Position numbers and translations under genes: made by a program. Below the pieces are notes generated by a model that worked only from the letters and a program-made list of their open reading frames with translations, did no database searches and was not told the DNA's origin. Positions 44,007 to 53,432 of a DNA stretch of 64,000 nucleotides are shown here, one piece after another (within the stretch, counting starts at the first letter, position 1; every line of letters begins with the position of its first letter). The stretch is from Massilia putida. Lineage in GTDB: Bacteria > Pseudomonadota > Gammaproteobacteria > Burkholderiales > Burkholderiaceae_D. The stretch spans positions 6,510,001 through 6,574,000 of the forward strand of contig NZ_CP019038.1 in NCBI RefSeq assembly GCF_001941825.1. Reading direction: 5' to 3'.

Positions 44007-46173
44007 GATGGCTCTCCAGTTCAGGTAAAACAGTCGATGAGGTTGATGGGACGGCCGCGTTGCTGTCGGTTTCTACGCCGCTGAGCAGTGCCGCCATGTC
44101 GAGGATCAGTGCCACCTCGCCGTTGCCGAGGATCGACGACCCCGACAGGAAGCGCGCGCCGGCGAACACCTTGCCGAGCGGTTTGATCACGGTCTGGAAT
44201 TCGCCCAGCAGGCTGTCCACGACGAGGCCCGCCTTGCGGCCGCCGTAGCGCACGACGACGATGCTGCGGCGCCGGGCCGGCGCGCCGGCGACGCCGAAGC
44301 GCTCGCGCAGGCGCACGAAGGGCAGGGGCTGGCCGCGCAGGTCGACCCAGTCGCAGCCCGGCAGCTCGCGGAATTCGATGCATTCCTCGACCATCTCCAT
44401 CGGGATGACGAACACCGACTTGCCCACGCCCACCTGGAAGCCGTTGATGATCGCGAGCGTGAGGGGCAGGCGCACCGTGACGGTGGTGCCTTGCCCCTCG
44501 GTGCTGGCGATGTCCACGCTGCCGCGCAGTGCGACGATATTGCGCTTGACGACATCCATGCCCACGCCGCGGCCCGACAGGTTCGTCACCTGTTCCGCCG
44601 TCGAGAAGCCCGGTTCGAAGATCAGGTTGAAGGTTTCCTTGTCCGTCAGCAGGCGCCCCGGTTCGACGAGGCCGCGCTCGACGGCCTTGGCCAGGATGCG
44701 GTCCCGTTTCAGACCGCCGCCGTCGTCGGACACCTCGATCACGATGCTGCCCGAGTCGTGGTAGGCGTTCAGCGCCACGGTGCCCTGCGCGGGCTTGCCG
44801 CGCGCGGCGCGCACGTCGGCCGGCTCGATGCCGTGGTCCATCGCGTTGCGCACGAGGTGGGTGAGCGGGTCGCCGATCTTTTCGACGACGGTCTTGTCCA
44901 GTTCCGTGTCCTCGCCGCTGACGTCGAGGCGGATGTCCTTGCCGAGTTCCCGCGCGACGTCGTGCACGACGCGCTGGAAGCGGTTGAACGTGGCGCCGAT
45001 CTTCACCATGCGCAGCTGCAGGGCGCTGTCGCGCACTTCCTCCACGAGGCTGGACAAGGTCGACGTGCACTCCAGCAGCTCGGGGATCTGCGTGCGGCGC
45101 GCCACGAGGTTGGCGCCCGCGCCGGCGATGATGAGCTCTCCCACGAGGTTGATCAGCCGGTCCAGCTTGTCGGCATCCACGCGCACGGAGCGGTTTTCCT
45201 GCTGCGGGCGGGCTTCCGGCGCCTGGCGCTGCTTCGCCAGGGCCGCCTCGACGACGGGTGCGCGCACGGCGCCCTGGTCGACGAGGATGGCGCCGATCGG
45301 CCGGGGCGGCGCGGCGCTTGCCGCCTGCGTCGCCAGGGCCTGTTCCAGCTGGTGCGCCGTGACGCTGCCGCAGCGCACGAGCATCTCGCCGAGGCGTTCG
45401 CGCTGGGCGGGCGCTTCGTCCAGCCAGGCGAGGTATTCGGCGATGCGGTTCTCGGGCGGGAGGATGCGGATCTGGCAGTCGTCGCGCACGAAGTCGAACA
45501 CGCCGTCGATCGCCGCCTTGTCGGCCGTGCTGGCAAAGCCGATCTCGAAGCCGAGATAGCACGACTCGGGGTCGAATTCGTCCAGGGCCGGCAGCGCGTC
45601 GGCGATGGTCGCGATGCCGGTGACGGTTCCCAACTGGCCCAGGTAGCGGATGAACGACAGCGGGTCCATGCCGTTGCGCAGCACGTCGCGGCCGAAGCGC
45701 AGCGAGATATGCCAGTGGCCGCTGACGCCGTCAACGGCCGCAGCGGCGCCTGCCGCGTGGGCCGCGGCCGGCGCGCCGGTGCCGCCCAGATAGCCCTGCA
45801 GCGCGACGACGAGCGGCGCGCCGGCTTCCGCAAGGGCGGCATCGCCGTCCAGCGTGCCGCTTTCCACGGCGTCGACCAGCGCGCCGATGTGGTCGCGGCA
45901 TGCCAGCAGCAGCGCCACGAGCTCGTCGTCGATGGCGATGGCGCCGTCGCGCACCTTGTCCAGGACACTCTCGGCCACGTGCGTGAATGCGACGACGGGG
46001 TCGAGGCCGAACATGCCGGCCGAGCCCTTGATCGTGTGGGCCGCGCGGAAGATCGCGTTGACGGCATCGAGCCCGTCGCGCGTGACGGCGAGGAGGGCGG
46101 CCTCCATCTGCTCGAGCAGCTCGCGGCTCTCGGCGATGAAGGTGTGGGTCACCTGGTCGATGTCGATGCTCAT
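43999..46173 (-). CDS. cheA: CheA: chemotaxis histidine kinase (724 aa)
   Basis: P1 Hpt domain with phospho-His46 ([12 protein letters not shown]), a P2-like region about 150-260 ([21 protein letters not shown]), dimerisation P3 ([19 protein letters not shown]), ATPase P4 ([38 protein letters not shown]) and CheW-like P5 ([16 protein letters not shown]). Start 46173 (MSIDIDQ) overlaps the STAS stop by 4 bp, and the 3' end overlaps the MCP start by 8 bp. It phosphorylates the cluster's CheY and CheB. Confidence 0.94.
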   Translation of the reverse strand: MSIDIDQVTHTFIAESRELLEQMEAALLAVTRDGLDAVNAIFRAAHTIKGSAGMFGLDPVVAFTHVAESVLDKVRDGAIAIDDELVALLLACRDHIGALVDAVESGTLDGDAALAEAGAPLVVALQGYLGGTGAPAAAHAAGAAAAVDGVSGHWHISLRFGRDVLRNGMDPLSFIRYLGQLGTVTGIATIADALPALDEFDPESCYLGFEIGFASTADKAAIDGVFDFVRDDCQIRILPPENRIAEYLAWLDEAPAQRERLGEMLVRCGSVTAHQLEQALATQAASAAPPRPIGAILVDQGAVRAPVVEAALAKQRQAPEARPQQENRSVRVDADKLDRLINLVGELIIAGAGANLVARRTQIPELLECTSTLSSLVEEVRDSALQLRMVKIGATFNRFQRVVHDVARELGKDIRLDVSGEDTELDKTVVEKIGDPLTHLVRNAMDHGIEPADVRAARGKPAQGTVALNAYHDSGSIVIEVSDDGGGLKRDRILAKAVERGLVEPGRLLTDKETFNLIFEPGFSTAEQVTNLSGRGVGMDVVKRNIVALRGSVDIASTEGQGTTVTVRLPLTLAIINGFQVGVGKSVFVIPMEMVEECIEFRELPGCDWVDLRGQPLPFVRLRERFGVAGAPARRRSIVVVRYGGRKAGLVVDSLLGEFQTVIKPLGKVFAGARFLSGSSILGNGEVALILDMAALLSGVETDSNAAVPSTSSTVLPELESHRA

Positions 46174-46469
46174 GCGGCGTCTCCTTCGCAGGTCAGGCCG
46201 AGCAGCGCGAACGCGTCGCGCACGGCGGGGCTGGCGCCTTGCAGCACGAGCCGCTTGCCGAGGCGTCCGGCTTCGCGCCGCGCCACCAGCAGCAGCTGCA
46301 CGCCCGCGCTGTCGAATTCCGTGACGGCGGACAGGTCGAGCGCGGGCGTGTCGTGCGTGCGCACCGCGTCCAGCAGCGCGGGATGCAGCTCCGCGGCGCG
46401 GTAGATCGTCATCTCGCCTTCGACCGCCAGGCACGTGGCGGCCCCTTGGCTCGTTTCGCCAATACTCAT
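46170..46469 (-). CDS. STAS-domain protein in chemotaxis operon (99 aa)
   Basis: A single STAS domain of the SpoIIAA/MlaB-like type, with the conserved DSAGVQLLL loop; Ser54 matches the phosphorylatable serine of anti-anti-sigma factors. No partner serine kinase is adjacent. Lies between cheY and cheA with a 4-bp overlap into cheA, so its stoichiometry is coupled to the kinase. Its role in chemotaxis operons of this type is not established. Confidence 0.88.
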   Translation of the reverse strand: MSIGETSQGAATCLAVEGEMTIYRAAELHPALLDAVRTHDTPALDLSAVTEFDSAGVQLLLVARREAGRLGKRLVLQGASPAVRDAFALLGLTCEGDAA

Positions 46470-46508
46470 CTCATACTTCGGGAAAGGCCGGGGGTGCCGG
46501 CCGCAGGG

Positions 46509-46877
46509 TCAGGACAGGGTCAGTTTCTGGACGGCGGCGAGCAGGGCGTCGGGCTTGAACGGCTTGACCATCCAGGCGCGCGCGCCGGCGGCCTTGCCTT
46601 GCTCCTTCTTGTCTTCCTGCGATTCCGTGGTCAGCATCAGGACGGGCGTGAACTTGTAAGCGGGACGGGCCTTGAGTTCGCGTACGAAGGTGATGCCGTC
46701 CATGTTTGGCATGTTGACGTCGCTGATGATCAGGTTGACCTTCTGGCCCGTCAGCTTCGCCAGCGCGTCGCGGCCGTCGACGCCTTCGATGACGTCATAG
46801 CCGGCCTGCTTGAGGGCGAGGCTGACGACCTGGCGAATCGAGATCGAGTCGTCGACCACCATGATGGTTTTTGCCAT
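46509..46877 (-). CDS. cheY: CheY-like response regulator (122 aa)
   Basis: Stand-alone receiver domain: acidic pair in MVVDDSISIR, phospho-acceptor Asp53 (IISDVNMPNMDG), Thr-Thr in LMLTTESQ and Lys in MVKPFKPD. Single-domain length is normal. The longer in-frame ORF running upstream to 47789 is an artefact of GC-rich frames. Output of CheA towards the flagellar switch or another motility target. Confidence 0.92.
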   Translation of the reverse strand: MAKTIMVVDDSISIRQVVSLALKQAGYDVIEGVDGRDALAKLTGQKVNLIISDVNMPNMDGITFVRELKARPAYKFTPVLMLTTESQEDKKEQGKAAGARAWMVKPFKPDALLAAVQKLTLS

Positions 46878-46885
46878 GGATACTC

Positions 46886-48088
46886 CTAGAAAAATGTAAT
46901 GTCTTCGACCGGTTGCGGCGCGGATTTCGTGGTGCTCTTGTGGAGCGTGCGTTCTTCGGCCATCGCGTACGTGCTCTCCAGTTCGGCCAGCAGGCTGCGC
47001 GCATCGAGGCCGCGCGGGTTGTCGCCCTGCGCCTGCTCGTCCAGCCACGAGGGCAACCGGGCGATGTTGTCGCGCACGTGCGACAGGATCTGGCTGACGC
47101 GGTCCTGGAACTGCAGCTGCACGATCGCATCGCCCACTTCGGCCTGGATGCCGGCGCTCTCGCGGGCCAGCAGGTCGGACGAGGCGACGAGGGCGTCGGT
47201 GACGCCGCGCAGCGCGCCGAGCACGTTGCCGATCATCTGGCCCGACGCCTGCACGGCGCGGGTCTCTTCGCGCATCGAATCGCCGGCCGCGCGGCAGGTG
47301 ATGTCGATCGCGGCGCTGATCCGGCCCACCTGCGCCGCGATGTGCTTGCCCGCTTCGGCCGACCGGTTCGACAGCATGCGCACCTCGGTCGCGACGACGG
47401 CGAAGCCGCGTCCCGCCTCGCCCGCGCGCGCCGCCTCGATGGCCGCGTTCAGCGCGAGCAGGTTGGTCTGCCAGGCAATGCTGGCGACGTCCGCCGCCAT
47501 CTTCTGCAGGGTCGCGGTGACTTCCTGCAGGCCTTCGATCTTTTGCAGCATCTGCTGCTTGCTGGCGGCGGCGCCGGCCAGCATGTCCAGCAGCGAACGC
47601 AGTTCCTTTTCGCTGGCCGCGAACACGTCGACGATGTTCCCGCCCTCGGCGCTTTTCGCCGCTCCTCGGGCGGCGCCCGATGCGGCTAGAGCCTGCTCGA
47701 GGCGCACGACGATGCCGGAAAAGCGCTGGACGAGCGCGACGACGGCCGTTTCCATCTGTTCGCGCGACGCGTCGATGTGCGAGGTCCACACCTCGGCCAC
47801 GTCAAGGCTGAACGCGTGGTGGCTCGCGAGGGTGTCGTCCGCCGCCGGCGTGCCGGACGCCGACGTGCCGGCCGCGTGACCGCGCACCGCGGCGAACGCG
47901 CCCCCGGCGAGGAGCAAGGCGGCGAACAGCCAGCCATGCCACTGCCAGGCGGCGAGGGGGACGATGATGCAGGCCGCGGCCGCGGCCACGATCAGCGGGG
48001 AACAGGTTTGCAGGGGGCGGTGTCGCGTCACGCGGCGCTCCGTTTGGTCGGTCGGTGTTCGGATGGTTACGGCCTTCGAGGACCGCAT
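46886..48088 (-). CDS. MCP-like membrane chemoreceptor without ligand domain (400 aa)
   Basis: Two closely spaced hydrophobic segments (about 32-48 and 52-70) are followed directly by a cytoplasmic MCP hairpin; [32 protein letters not shown] (about 210-240) is the conserved tip. There is no periplasmic sensor and no HAMP, so it may sense internally or through the membrane. A C-terminal domain with [17 protein letters not shown] resembles the CheZ-like/dimerisation helices seen in some short MCPs. GTG 48031 with a nearby GGAG is an alternative start. First gene of the cluster. Confidence 0.82.
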   Translation of the reverse strand: MRSSKAVTIRTPTDQTERRVTRHRPLQTCSPLIVAAAAACIIVPLAAWQWHGWLFAALLLAGGAFAAVRGHAAGTSASGTPAADDTLASHHAFSLDVAEVWTSHIDASREQMETAVVALVQRFSGIVVRLEQALAASGAARGAAKSAEGGNIVDVFAASEKELRSLLDMLAGAAASKQQMLQKIEGLQEVTATLQKMAADVASIAWQTNLLALNAAIEAARAGEAGRGFAVVATEVRMLSNRSAEAGKHIAAQVGRISAAIDITCRAAGDSMREETRAVQASGQMIGNVLGALRGVTDALVASSDLLARESAGIQAEVGDAIVQLQFQDRVSQILSHVRDNIARLPSWLDEQAQGDNPRGLDARSLLAELESTYAMAEERTLHKSTTKSAPQPVEDITFF

Positions 48089-48372
48089 GGGTGCAGATGA
48101 TTACAGAGCGAGTTGCCGTAGCGCAAGGATTTATGACACAAATATGCTGCCGGGTCGCATAAACGATACATCGTTGGCGAATCGCTAACTTGTTGTTATG
48201 GCAGGGTTTTTTTCGAGATTGACACGTTTTGACGCACGGATGACGCGGGGACGTCGGATTTGTCTTTGTCCAAATATTTAACAAGACGTGCGGTTGTGGT
48301 TTCGGAATGGCCGAAGGAACATGCCGGGATTGCCAGATTGCGGCCGCCTGTTCCCGCGACTACCATCGATGC

Positions 48373-49125
48373 ATGAATACGATGATTCTCACTTGTGCAG
48401 GCGGCATGGTGGCCGGCGCGATGAACGCGCTGGCGGGCGGTGGTTCGTTCGTCAGTCTGCCGACGCTGATCGCGGCGGGCGTGCCTCCGGTGCTGGCGAA
48501 TACGTCCAGCACGGTCGCCCTGTTTCCGGGCGGACTGGCCAGCGCGTGGGCGTATCGCGACGGTCTGGGACCGGTCGGCGCCGTGCCGCTGCGCGCGCTG
48601 CTGGCCACGACCTTGTGTGGCGGGCTGGTGGGGGCGCTGCTGTTGCTGCGGACGTCATCCGCGGCGTTCGCGGTCGTGCTGCCCTGGCTGTTGCTGGTGG
48701 CGTCCATCGCGCTCGCGTTCGGACGCCGCATCGGCGAGGCATTGCGCGCGCGCTGGCGCATCCCTGCGCACGCGGTGGTGGCGGTGCAGTTCGCGCTGGG
48801 GATCTATGGGGGTTACTTCGGGGGCGCGGTGGGGATCATGATGATGGCGATGTGGGGCCTGCAGGGCAGCCGCGACCTCAAGCTTCTCAACGCGCCGCGC
48901 ACGCTGCTGGTCAGCGCGGCGAACACGGTGGCGGTACTGGCCTTCATCGCGGCGGGCGCGGTGCGCTGGCCCGAGACGCTGGCGATGCTGGCGGGCGCCG
49001 TCATCGGCGGCTACGGCGGCGCGCATATCGGCCGGCGCGCGCCGCCTTCCTTCATCCGCGCCGTCACGTTGTGCACCACGGTGTGCATCACGCTCGCGTT
49101 CTTCGTGAAGACCTATTTCAGGTGA
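48373..49125 (+). CDS. TauE/SafE-family membrane exporter (250 aa)
   Basis: About eight hydrophobic segments and the family-typical AGGMVAGAMNALAGGGSFVSLPTLIAAGVPP (residues 9-39) repeated in weaker form at YGGYFGGAVGIMMMA. The family transports sulfite, sulfoacetate and other organic anions. Start 48373 (MNTMIL) is preferred over 48307, which lacks the membrane signature at its N-terminus. Divergent from the chemotaxis cluster. No sulfur genes lie nearby, so the substrate is open. Confidence 0.88.
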   Translation: MNTMILTCAGGMVAGAMNALAGGGSFVSLPTLIAAGVPPVLANTSSTVALFPGGLASAWAYRDGLGPVGAVPLRALLATTLCGGLVGALLLLRTSSAAFAVVLPWLLLVASIALAFGRRIGEALRARWRIPAHAVVAVQFALGIYGGYFGGAVGIMMMAMWGLQGSRDLKLLNAPRTLLVSAANTVAVLAFIAAGAVRWPETLAMLAGAVIGGYGGAHIGRRAPPSFIRAVTLCTTVCITLAFFVKTYFR

Positions 49126-49132
49126 GGACACC

Positions 49133-49507
49133 ATGCTCCAGGCCTTGCTCGCAACGTTAGGAACGCTCGCCATCGTGGCCAGCATCGCGGCGAAATTCGT
49201 CAAGCCGCCGGCCGGCGACGCGGCCGGCCGGGAGGCTCGCTCAGCGCTTCAGCTGCGACAGGTCGCGCACGGCGCCGCGGTCGGCCGACGTCGTCAGCGC
49301 CGCGTAGGCACGCAGCGCCTGCGACACTGCGCGCTCGCGGTTCACCGGCTGCCACGCGCCGGCACCGCGCGCATCCATCGCCGCGCGGCGCTGCGCCAGC
49401 TCGTCGGCGGTCACGCGCAGGTTGATGGTGCGGTTCGGGATGTCGATGTCGATCGTGTCGCCTTCCTCGACGAGGCCGATGGCGCCGCCTTCCGCCGCTT
49501 CCGGTGA
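49133..49507 (+). CDS. Possible small membrane protein overlapping ilvD (doubtful)
   Basis: ATG 49133 is preceded by GAGGA 7 bp behind the TauE stop, and the first 30 residues form one hydrophobic segment ([19 protein letters not shown]). The rest runs antisense through the 3' end of ilvD and has the Arg-rich composition of a shadow frame. If real, only a short product is likely and the gene may have lost its own stop. Confidence 0.25.
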   Translation: MLQALLATLGTLAIVASIAAKFVKPPAGDAAGREARSALQLRQVAHGAAVGRRRQRRVGTQRLRHCALAVHRLPRAGTARIHRRAALRQLVGGHAQVDGAVRDVDVDRVAFLDEADGAAFRRFR

Positions 49508-51103
49508 GGCGTGGCCGATCACGAGGCCGGACGAACCGCCCGAGAAGCGGCCGTCGGTGAACAGGGCGCATGCCTTGCCGAGGCCTTTCGACTTGATGTA
49601 CGACGTCGGGTACAGCATCTCCTGCATGCCCGGGCCGCCTTTCGGGCCTTCGTAGCGGATGATGACGACGTCGCCCGCGTGCACGGTGTCGCCCAGGATG
49701 CCTTCGACCGCCGCGTCCTGGCTTTCGAACACGCGCGCGCGGCCCGAGAACTTCAGGATGCTTTCGTCCACGCCGGCGGTCTTCACGATGCAGCCCTTTT
49801 CGGCGATGTTCCCGTACAGGACCGCGAGGCCGCCGTCCTGCGAGTACGCGTGCGCGCGGTCGCGGATGCAGCCTTCGGCACGATCCAGATCGGCCGTGTC
49901 GAAACGCTCGGCCTGCGAGAACGCGACCTGCGTCGGCACGCCGCCCGGCGCGGCGCGGAACAGCTGATGGACGGCCTGGTCGTCGCTGCGTTTGATGTCG
50001 TACTTCTCGATCGCTGCTTCAAGCGTCGGCGAGTGCACGGTCGGCAGCGACGTGTCGAGCAGGCCGGCGCGCGCCAGTTCGCCGAGGATGGCGATGATGC
50101 CGCCGGCGCGGTGCACGTCTTCGATGTGGTATTTATTGGTCATCGGCGCGACCTTGCACAGGCACGGCACGTTGCGCGAGATGCGGTCGATGTCGGCCAT
50201 CGTGAACTCGACGCCCGCTTCGTGCGCGGCGGCCAGCAGGTGCAGCACGGTATTGGTGGAACCGCCCATCGACACGTCCAGCGCCATCGCGTTCTCGAAC
50301 GCGGTCTTGGTGGCGATGCTGCGCGGGAGGATCGTGTAGTCGTCGCCTTCGTAGTGGCGCTTCGCGAGGTCGACGATCAGGCGGCCGGCGCGCAGGAACA
50401 GTTCCTTGCGGTCGGCGTGCGTGGCGACGATGGTGCCGTTACCCGGCAGCGACAGGCCCAGCGCCTCGGTCAGGCAGTTCATCGAGTTCGCCGTGAACAT
50501 GCCCGAGCAGGAACCGCAGGTGGGGCAGGCCGAGCGCTCGACTTCCGCCACGTCGGCGTCCGAGATGTTCGAATCGCCGGCCTGGATCATCGCGTCGACG
50601 AGGTCCAGCTTGATGATTTTCTTGTCGTTGTTGACGACCTTGATCACCTTGCCCGCTTCCATCGGGCCGCCCGACACGAACACGGTCGGGATGTTGATGC
50701 GCATGGCGGCCATCAGCATGCCCGGGGTGATCTTGTCGCAGTTCGAGATGCAGACCATCGCGTCGGCGCAGTGGGCGTTGACCATGTACTCGACGGAGTC
50801 GGCGATCAGGTCGCGCGACGGCAGCGAGTACAGCATGCCGCCGTGGCCCATCGCGATGCCGTCGTCGACGGCGATGGTGTTGAATTCCTTGGCGACGCCG
50901 CCGGCCGCCTCGATCTCGCGCGCGACCAGCTGGCCCAGGTCCTTCAGGTGCACGTGGCCCGGCACGAACTGGGTGAACGAGTTGACGACGGCGATGATCG
51001 GTTTTTCGAAGTCGCCATCCTTCATGCCGGTCGCGCGCCACAGGGCGCGGGCGCCCGCCATGTTGCGGCCTTGGGTCGTGGTACGGGAACGGTAAGTGGG
51101 CAT
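49241..51103 (-). CDS. ilvD: Dihydroxy-acid dehydratase (620 aa)
   Basis: Fe-S dehydratase of the valine/isoleucine/leucine pathway, converting 2,3-dihydroxy acids to 2-oxo acids. Hallmarks: [16 protein letters not shown] and [20 protein letters not shown] supply the cluster cysteines; [19 protein letters not shown] near the C-terminus. Length is close to E. coli IlvD. Start 51103 (MPTYRSRTT) follows AGAGGAGACACC and is preferred over the in-frame 51163. Stands alone, not in an ilv operon. Confidence 0.96.
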   Translation of the reverse strand: MPTYRSRTTTQGRNMAGARALWRATGMKDGDFEKPIIAVVNSFTQFVPGHVHLKDLGQLVAREIEAAGGVAKEFNTIAVDDGIAMGHGGMLYSLPSRDLIADSVEYMVNAHCADAMVCISNCDKITPGMLMAAMRINIPTVFVSGGPMEAGKVIKVVNNDKKIIKLDLVDAMIQAGDSNISDADVAEVERSACPTCGSCSGMFTANSMNCLTEALGLSLPGNGTIVATHADRKELFLRAGRLIVDLAKRHYEGDDYTILPRSIATKTAFENAMALDVSMGGSTNTVLHLLAAAHEAGVEFTMADIDRISRNVPCLCKVAPMTNKYHIEDVHRAGGIIAILGELARAGLLDTSLPTVHSPTLEAAIEKYDIKRSDDQAVHQLFRAAPGGVPTQVAFSQAERFDTADLDRAEGCIRDRAHAYSQDGGLAVLYGNIAEKGCIVKTAGVDESILKFSGRARVFESQDAAVEGILGDTVHAGDVVIIRYEGPKGGPGMQEMLYPTSYIKSKGLGKACALFTDGRFSGGSSGLVIGHASPEAAEGGAIGLVEEGDTIDIDIPNRTINLRVTADELAQRRAAMDARGAGAWQPVNRERAVSQALRAYAALTTSADRGAVRDLSQLKR

Positions 51104-51183
51104 GGTGTCTCCTCTGGAAATCTGAAAAACCTTAGAGTGCCGTGGGGGCGGCAAGTTGTCCAATATATGATTTGATGGGCTGT

Positions 51184-51200
51184 GATTCGTAATTCGAATC
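51184..51200. repeat. Short inverted repeat upstream of ilvD
   Basis: GATTCG and CGAATC flank a 5-bp AT spacer, about 80 bp upstream of the ilvD start. Candidate protein-binding site in the ilvD promoter region; no family assigned. Confidence 0.25.
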
Positions 51201-51211
51201 AGAGCGCGCGT

Positions 51212-51235
51212 AAAAAAGGCAGCCCGGAGGCTGCC
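51212..51235 (-). terminator. Rho-independent terminator of the sugar symporter gene
   Basis: Read leftward: GGCAGCC, a CCGG-type four-base loop, GGCTGCC, then six T (plus-strand A-run at 51212-51217). The stem is a perfect 7 bp. It lies 137 bp beyond the symporter stop and upstream of the ilvD promoter, insulating the two genes. Confidence 0.85.
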
Positions 51236-51371
51236 TTGATTTGATCGGTGACGCCGGCGTCTGGTAGGCTCGTTTCATTTGAGGCCCCGGCCTTGAATGC
51301 CCGCCCTACGACCATGTCGTACGGCGCGTCACGAGTACCGTGTGGTGGGCACCCGTGCCCACCACAACGCA

Positions 51372-53051
51372 TCACCACCACATGCCGTAGATGGTCGCCA
51401 GCACCACGCAGATGACGGCCGAGCCGAGGGCGAACGCGCCGTCGACCTTGAACAGCTTGGTATCGACGATCAGCGCCTTGACCTTGCCGCGGGCGAAGAC
51501 GGTGGAGAGCAGGACCATGCCGGCCACGACCAGCCAGAACACGATGAACATGCGGTCCAGGAACGGGATCTCGTACACGCCCGCGCCGTTGTCGTGGGCG
51601 AAGCCGATCGGCGCGAGGAAGGACAGGTCCATCATCGCCGGCAGGAATTTCAGGATGATCGAGAACACCAGGCCGCCGATGGTGGCGAACATCGCCGCGC
51701 TGGACGTCGTCTTTTTCCAGAAGAAGCCCAGCAGGAACATGGCCAGGATGCCCGGCGAGACGAAGCCCGTGTATTCCTGGATGTACTGGAAGCCGCCCTT
51801 CTTGTCGATGCCCATCAGCGGGGCGATCACGACGGCCAGCAGCATCGACACGATGACGGTCATGCGGCCGATCCACACCATCTTCTTCTCGCCGACGTCC
51901 GGGTGGAAGCGCTTCTGGTAGATGTCGAGGGTGAAGATGGTGGCGATCGAGTTGGCCTTGCCGGCCAGCGAGGCGACGACGGCGGCGGTCAGCGCGGCGA
52001 ACGCGATGCCTTTCAGGCCCGACGGCAGCAGCGCCAGCAGGGTCGGATACGCGCGGTCCGGATTCAGTTCGCCGCCCACGCGCATCGCGTCGCCCAGCAC
52101 GCCGGCACGGTCCAGCGCGAACGCGGCGATGCCGGGCATGACGACGATCATCGGCATCAACAGCTTCAGGAACGCGGCGAACAGCAGGCCCTTGCGCGCG
52201 GTCGGCAGGTCGGCGCCGAGGGCGCGCTGCGTGATGTACTGGTTGCAGCCCCAGTAGTTCAGGTTCACGATCCACATGCCGCCGATCAGCGTCGACAGGC
52301 CCGGCAGGTCCATGTAGTTCTTGTTGTCGCGGCCCAGCACCATTTCGAAGTGGTCGCGGGTCGTGTCGTACAGCGTCGAGAAGCCCTGCAGCGCGCCGTG
52401 GCCGTTGCCCAGTTTCGCGACCAGGTCCAGCGCCAGCCACGTGGTCACGAGGCCGCCGATGACGAGGCAGGTGACCTGGATGACGTCGGTGTAGCCGATG
52501 ACCTTCATGCCGCCCAGCGTGATGATGGCGGCGAACACGGCCAGGAACAGCATGCAGGGCAGCACCCCGATGCCGGTGACGCTGCCGATGGCCAGCGCGC
52601 CCAGGTACAGGATCGAGGTCAGGTTGACGACGACGTACAGGCCGAGCCAGAACAGCGCCATCGTCGTGGCGACGGCCTTGCCGTAGCGCTGCTCGAGGAA
52701 CTGGGGCATCGTGTAGATGTGGTTCTTCAAATAGACCGGCATGAAGAACACGGCGACGATGACGAGGGTGGCGGCGGCCATCAGTTCGTATACGGCAATG
52801 GCCATGCCGATGCGAAAGCCCGAGCCGCTCATGCCGATGAACTGCTCGGCCGAGATGTTGGACGCGATCAGCGAGGCGCCGATGGCCCACCACGTGAGCG
52901 AGCCTTCGGCCAGGAAGTAGTCGTGCGAGGCGGAGGTGTTCGCCCCGTGCCTGCCGAAATTCTTGCGGCGGTAGACCCACAGGCCGTAGCCGGCGACCAC
53001 GACGAAGTAGATGAGGAAGACGATGGAGTCTAGGCGGGAGATCAGGTTCAT
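51372..53051 (-). CDS. SSS-family sodium/sugar symporter, vSGLT-like (559 aa)
   Basis: Inner-membrane Na+-coupled solute symporter with about 14 hydrophobic segments. Motifs LAEGSLTWWAIGASLIASNISAEQFIGMSGSG (about 45-77), NLNYWGCNQYITQRAL and the late FVSPGILAMFLLGFFWKK match the bacterial glucose/galactose group of solute:sodium symporters. Start 53051 (MNLISRL) is preferred; the in-frame ATG at 53132 precedes it by 27 residues without membrane character. Only recognisable sugar transporter in the window and a plausible importer of sugars released by the 1-31 kb enzymes, though unlinked. A perfect palindrome lies 175 bp upstream. Confidence 0.9.
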   Translation of the reverse strand: MNLISRLDSIVFLIYFVVVAGYGLWVYRRKNFGRHGANTSASHDYFLAEGSLTWWAIGASLIASNISAEQFIGMSGSGFRIGMAIAVYELMAAATLVIVAVFFMPVYLKNHIYTMPQFLEQRYGKAVATTMALFWLGLYVVVNLTSILYLGALAIGSVTGIGVLPCMLFLAVFAAIITLGGMKVIGYTDVIQVTCLVIGGLVTTWLALDLVAKLGNGHGALQGFSTLYDTTRDHFEMVLGRDNKNYMDLPGLSTLIGGMWIVNLNYWGCNQYITQRALGADLPTARKGLLFAAFLKLLMPMIVVMPGIAAFALDRAGVLGDAMRVGGELNPDRAYPTLLALLPSGLKGIAFAALTAAVVASLAGKANSIATIFTLDIYQKRFHPDVGEKKMVWIGRMTVIVSMLLAVVIAPLMGIDKKGGFQYIQEYTGFVSPGILAMFLLGFFWKKTTSSAAMFATIGGLVFSIILKFLPAMMDLSFLAPIGFAHDNGAGVYEIPFLDRMFIVFWLVVAGMVLLSTVFARGKVKALIVDTKLFKVDGAFALGSAVICVVLATIYGMWW

Positions 53052-53432
53052 GAGATTGTCTCGTATGACGGCCGACGCTCGAACGAAGCGCCATCCGCTG
53101 GTTGTTATATCGTCCGCCGAAGCCGGTGACACCGACTTCGAGCTTCCAATTTACAAGAGACTATCGGAATCTCGGAAGAAACGCTATTCCAAAATGTGCT
53201 TTTTCAGAACTTATATAACACTATTTGTTTGCGCAAACATCACGTAGCGTGGGGCGTTTGAGGTCGCGGGCTCAAATGAAATGTGCCCACGCGTGACGTG
53301 TGCGGCGAGCTTGCGTTTCGTGTGGGCATGGGCCCCCGCCCGCGGTTGCCCGTAGGCGTGGCTGCGGTCGGGAACTGATGCGGAGAACCTGCGGAACGCA
53401 TGGCGCCGGGCGGCACCATGCAAAGGATGGAA
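53052..53432. other. 381-bp gene-free stretch between sugar symporter and MCP
   Basis: Holds the symporter promoter region and the 3' flank of the MCP gene. Its centre (53140-53240) is AT-rich with runs such as ACTTATATAACACTATTTG. A perfect palindrome is at 53226-53239. I could not place a convincing -35/-10 pair, and no hairpin with a T-run was found for the MCP transcript. Confidence 0.45.
53226..53239. promoter_or_regulatory. Perfect palindrome TGTTTGCGCAAACA upstream of sugar symporter
   Basis: Fourteen self-complementary bases resembling a LacI/GalR-type operator, 175 bp upstream of the symporter start. It does not match the TGTTATCGATAACA boxes in its centre, so another repressor is implied. 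Confidence 0.45.

Noticed and set aside
46878-47789. N-terminal extension of cheY up to 47789
   Set aside because: Arg-rich shadow frame through the MCP gene; a normal receiver domain starts at 46877.
48089-48372. Sigma-28-type promoter for the chemotaxis cluster
   Set aside because: Searched the gap on the minus strand for a TAAA-N15-GCCGATAA-like pair and found no acceptable match.
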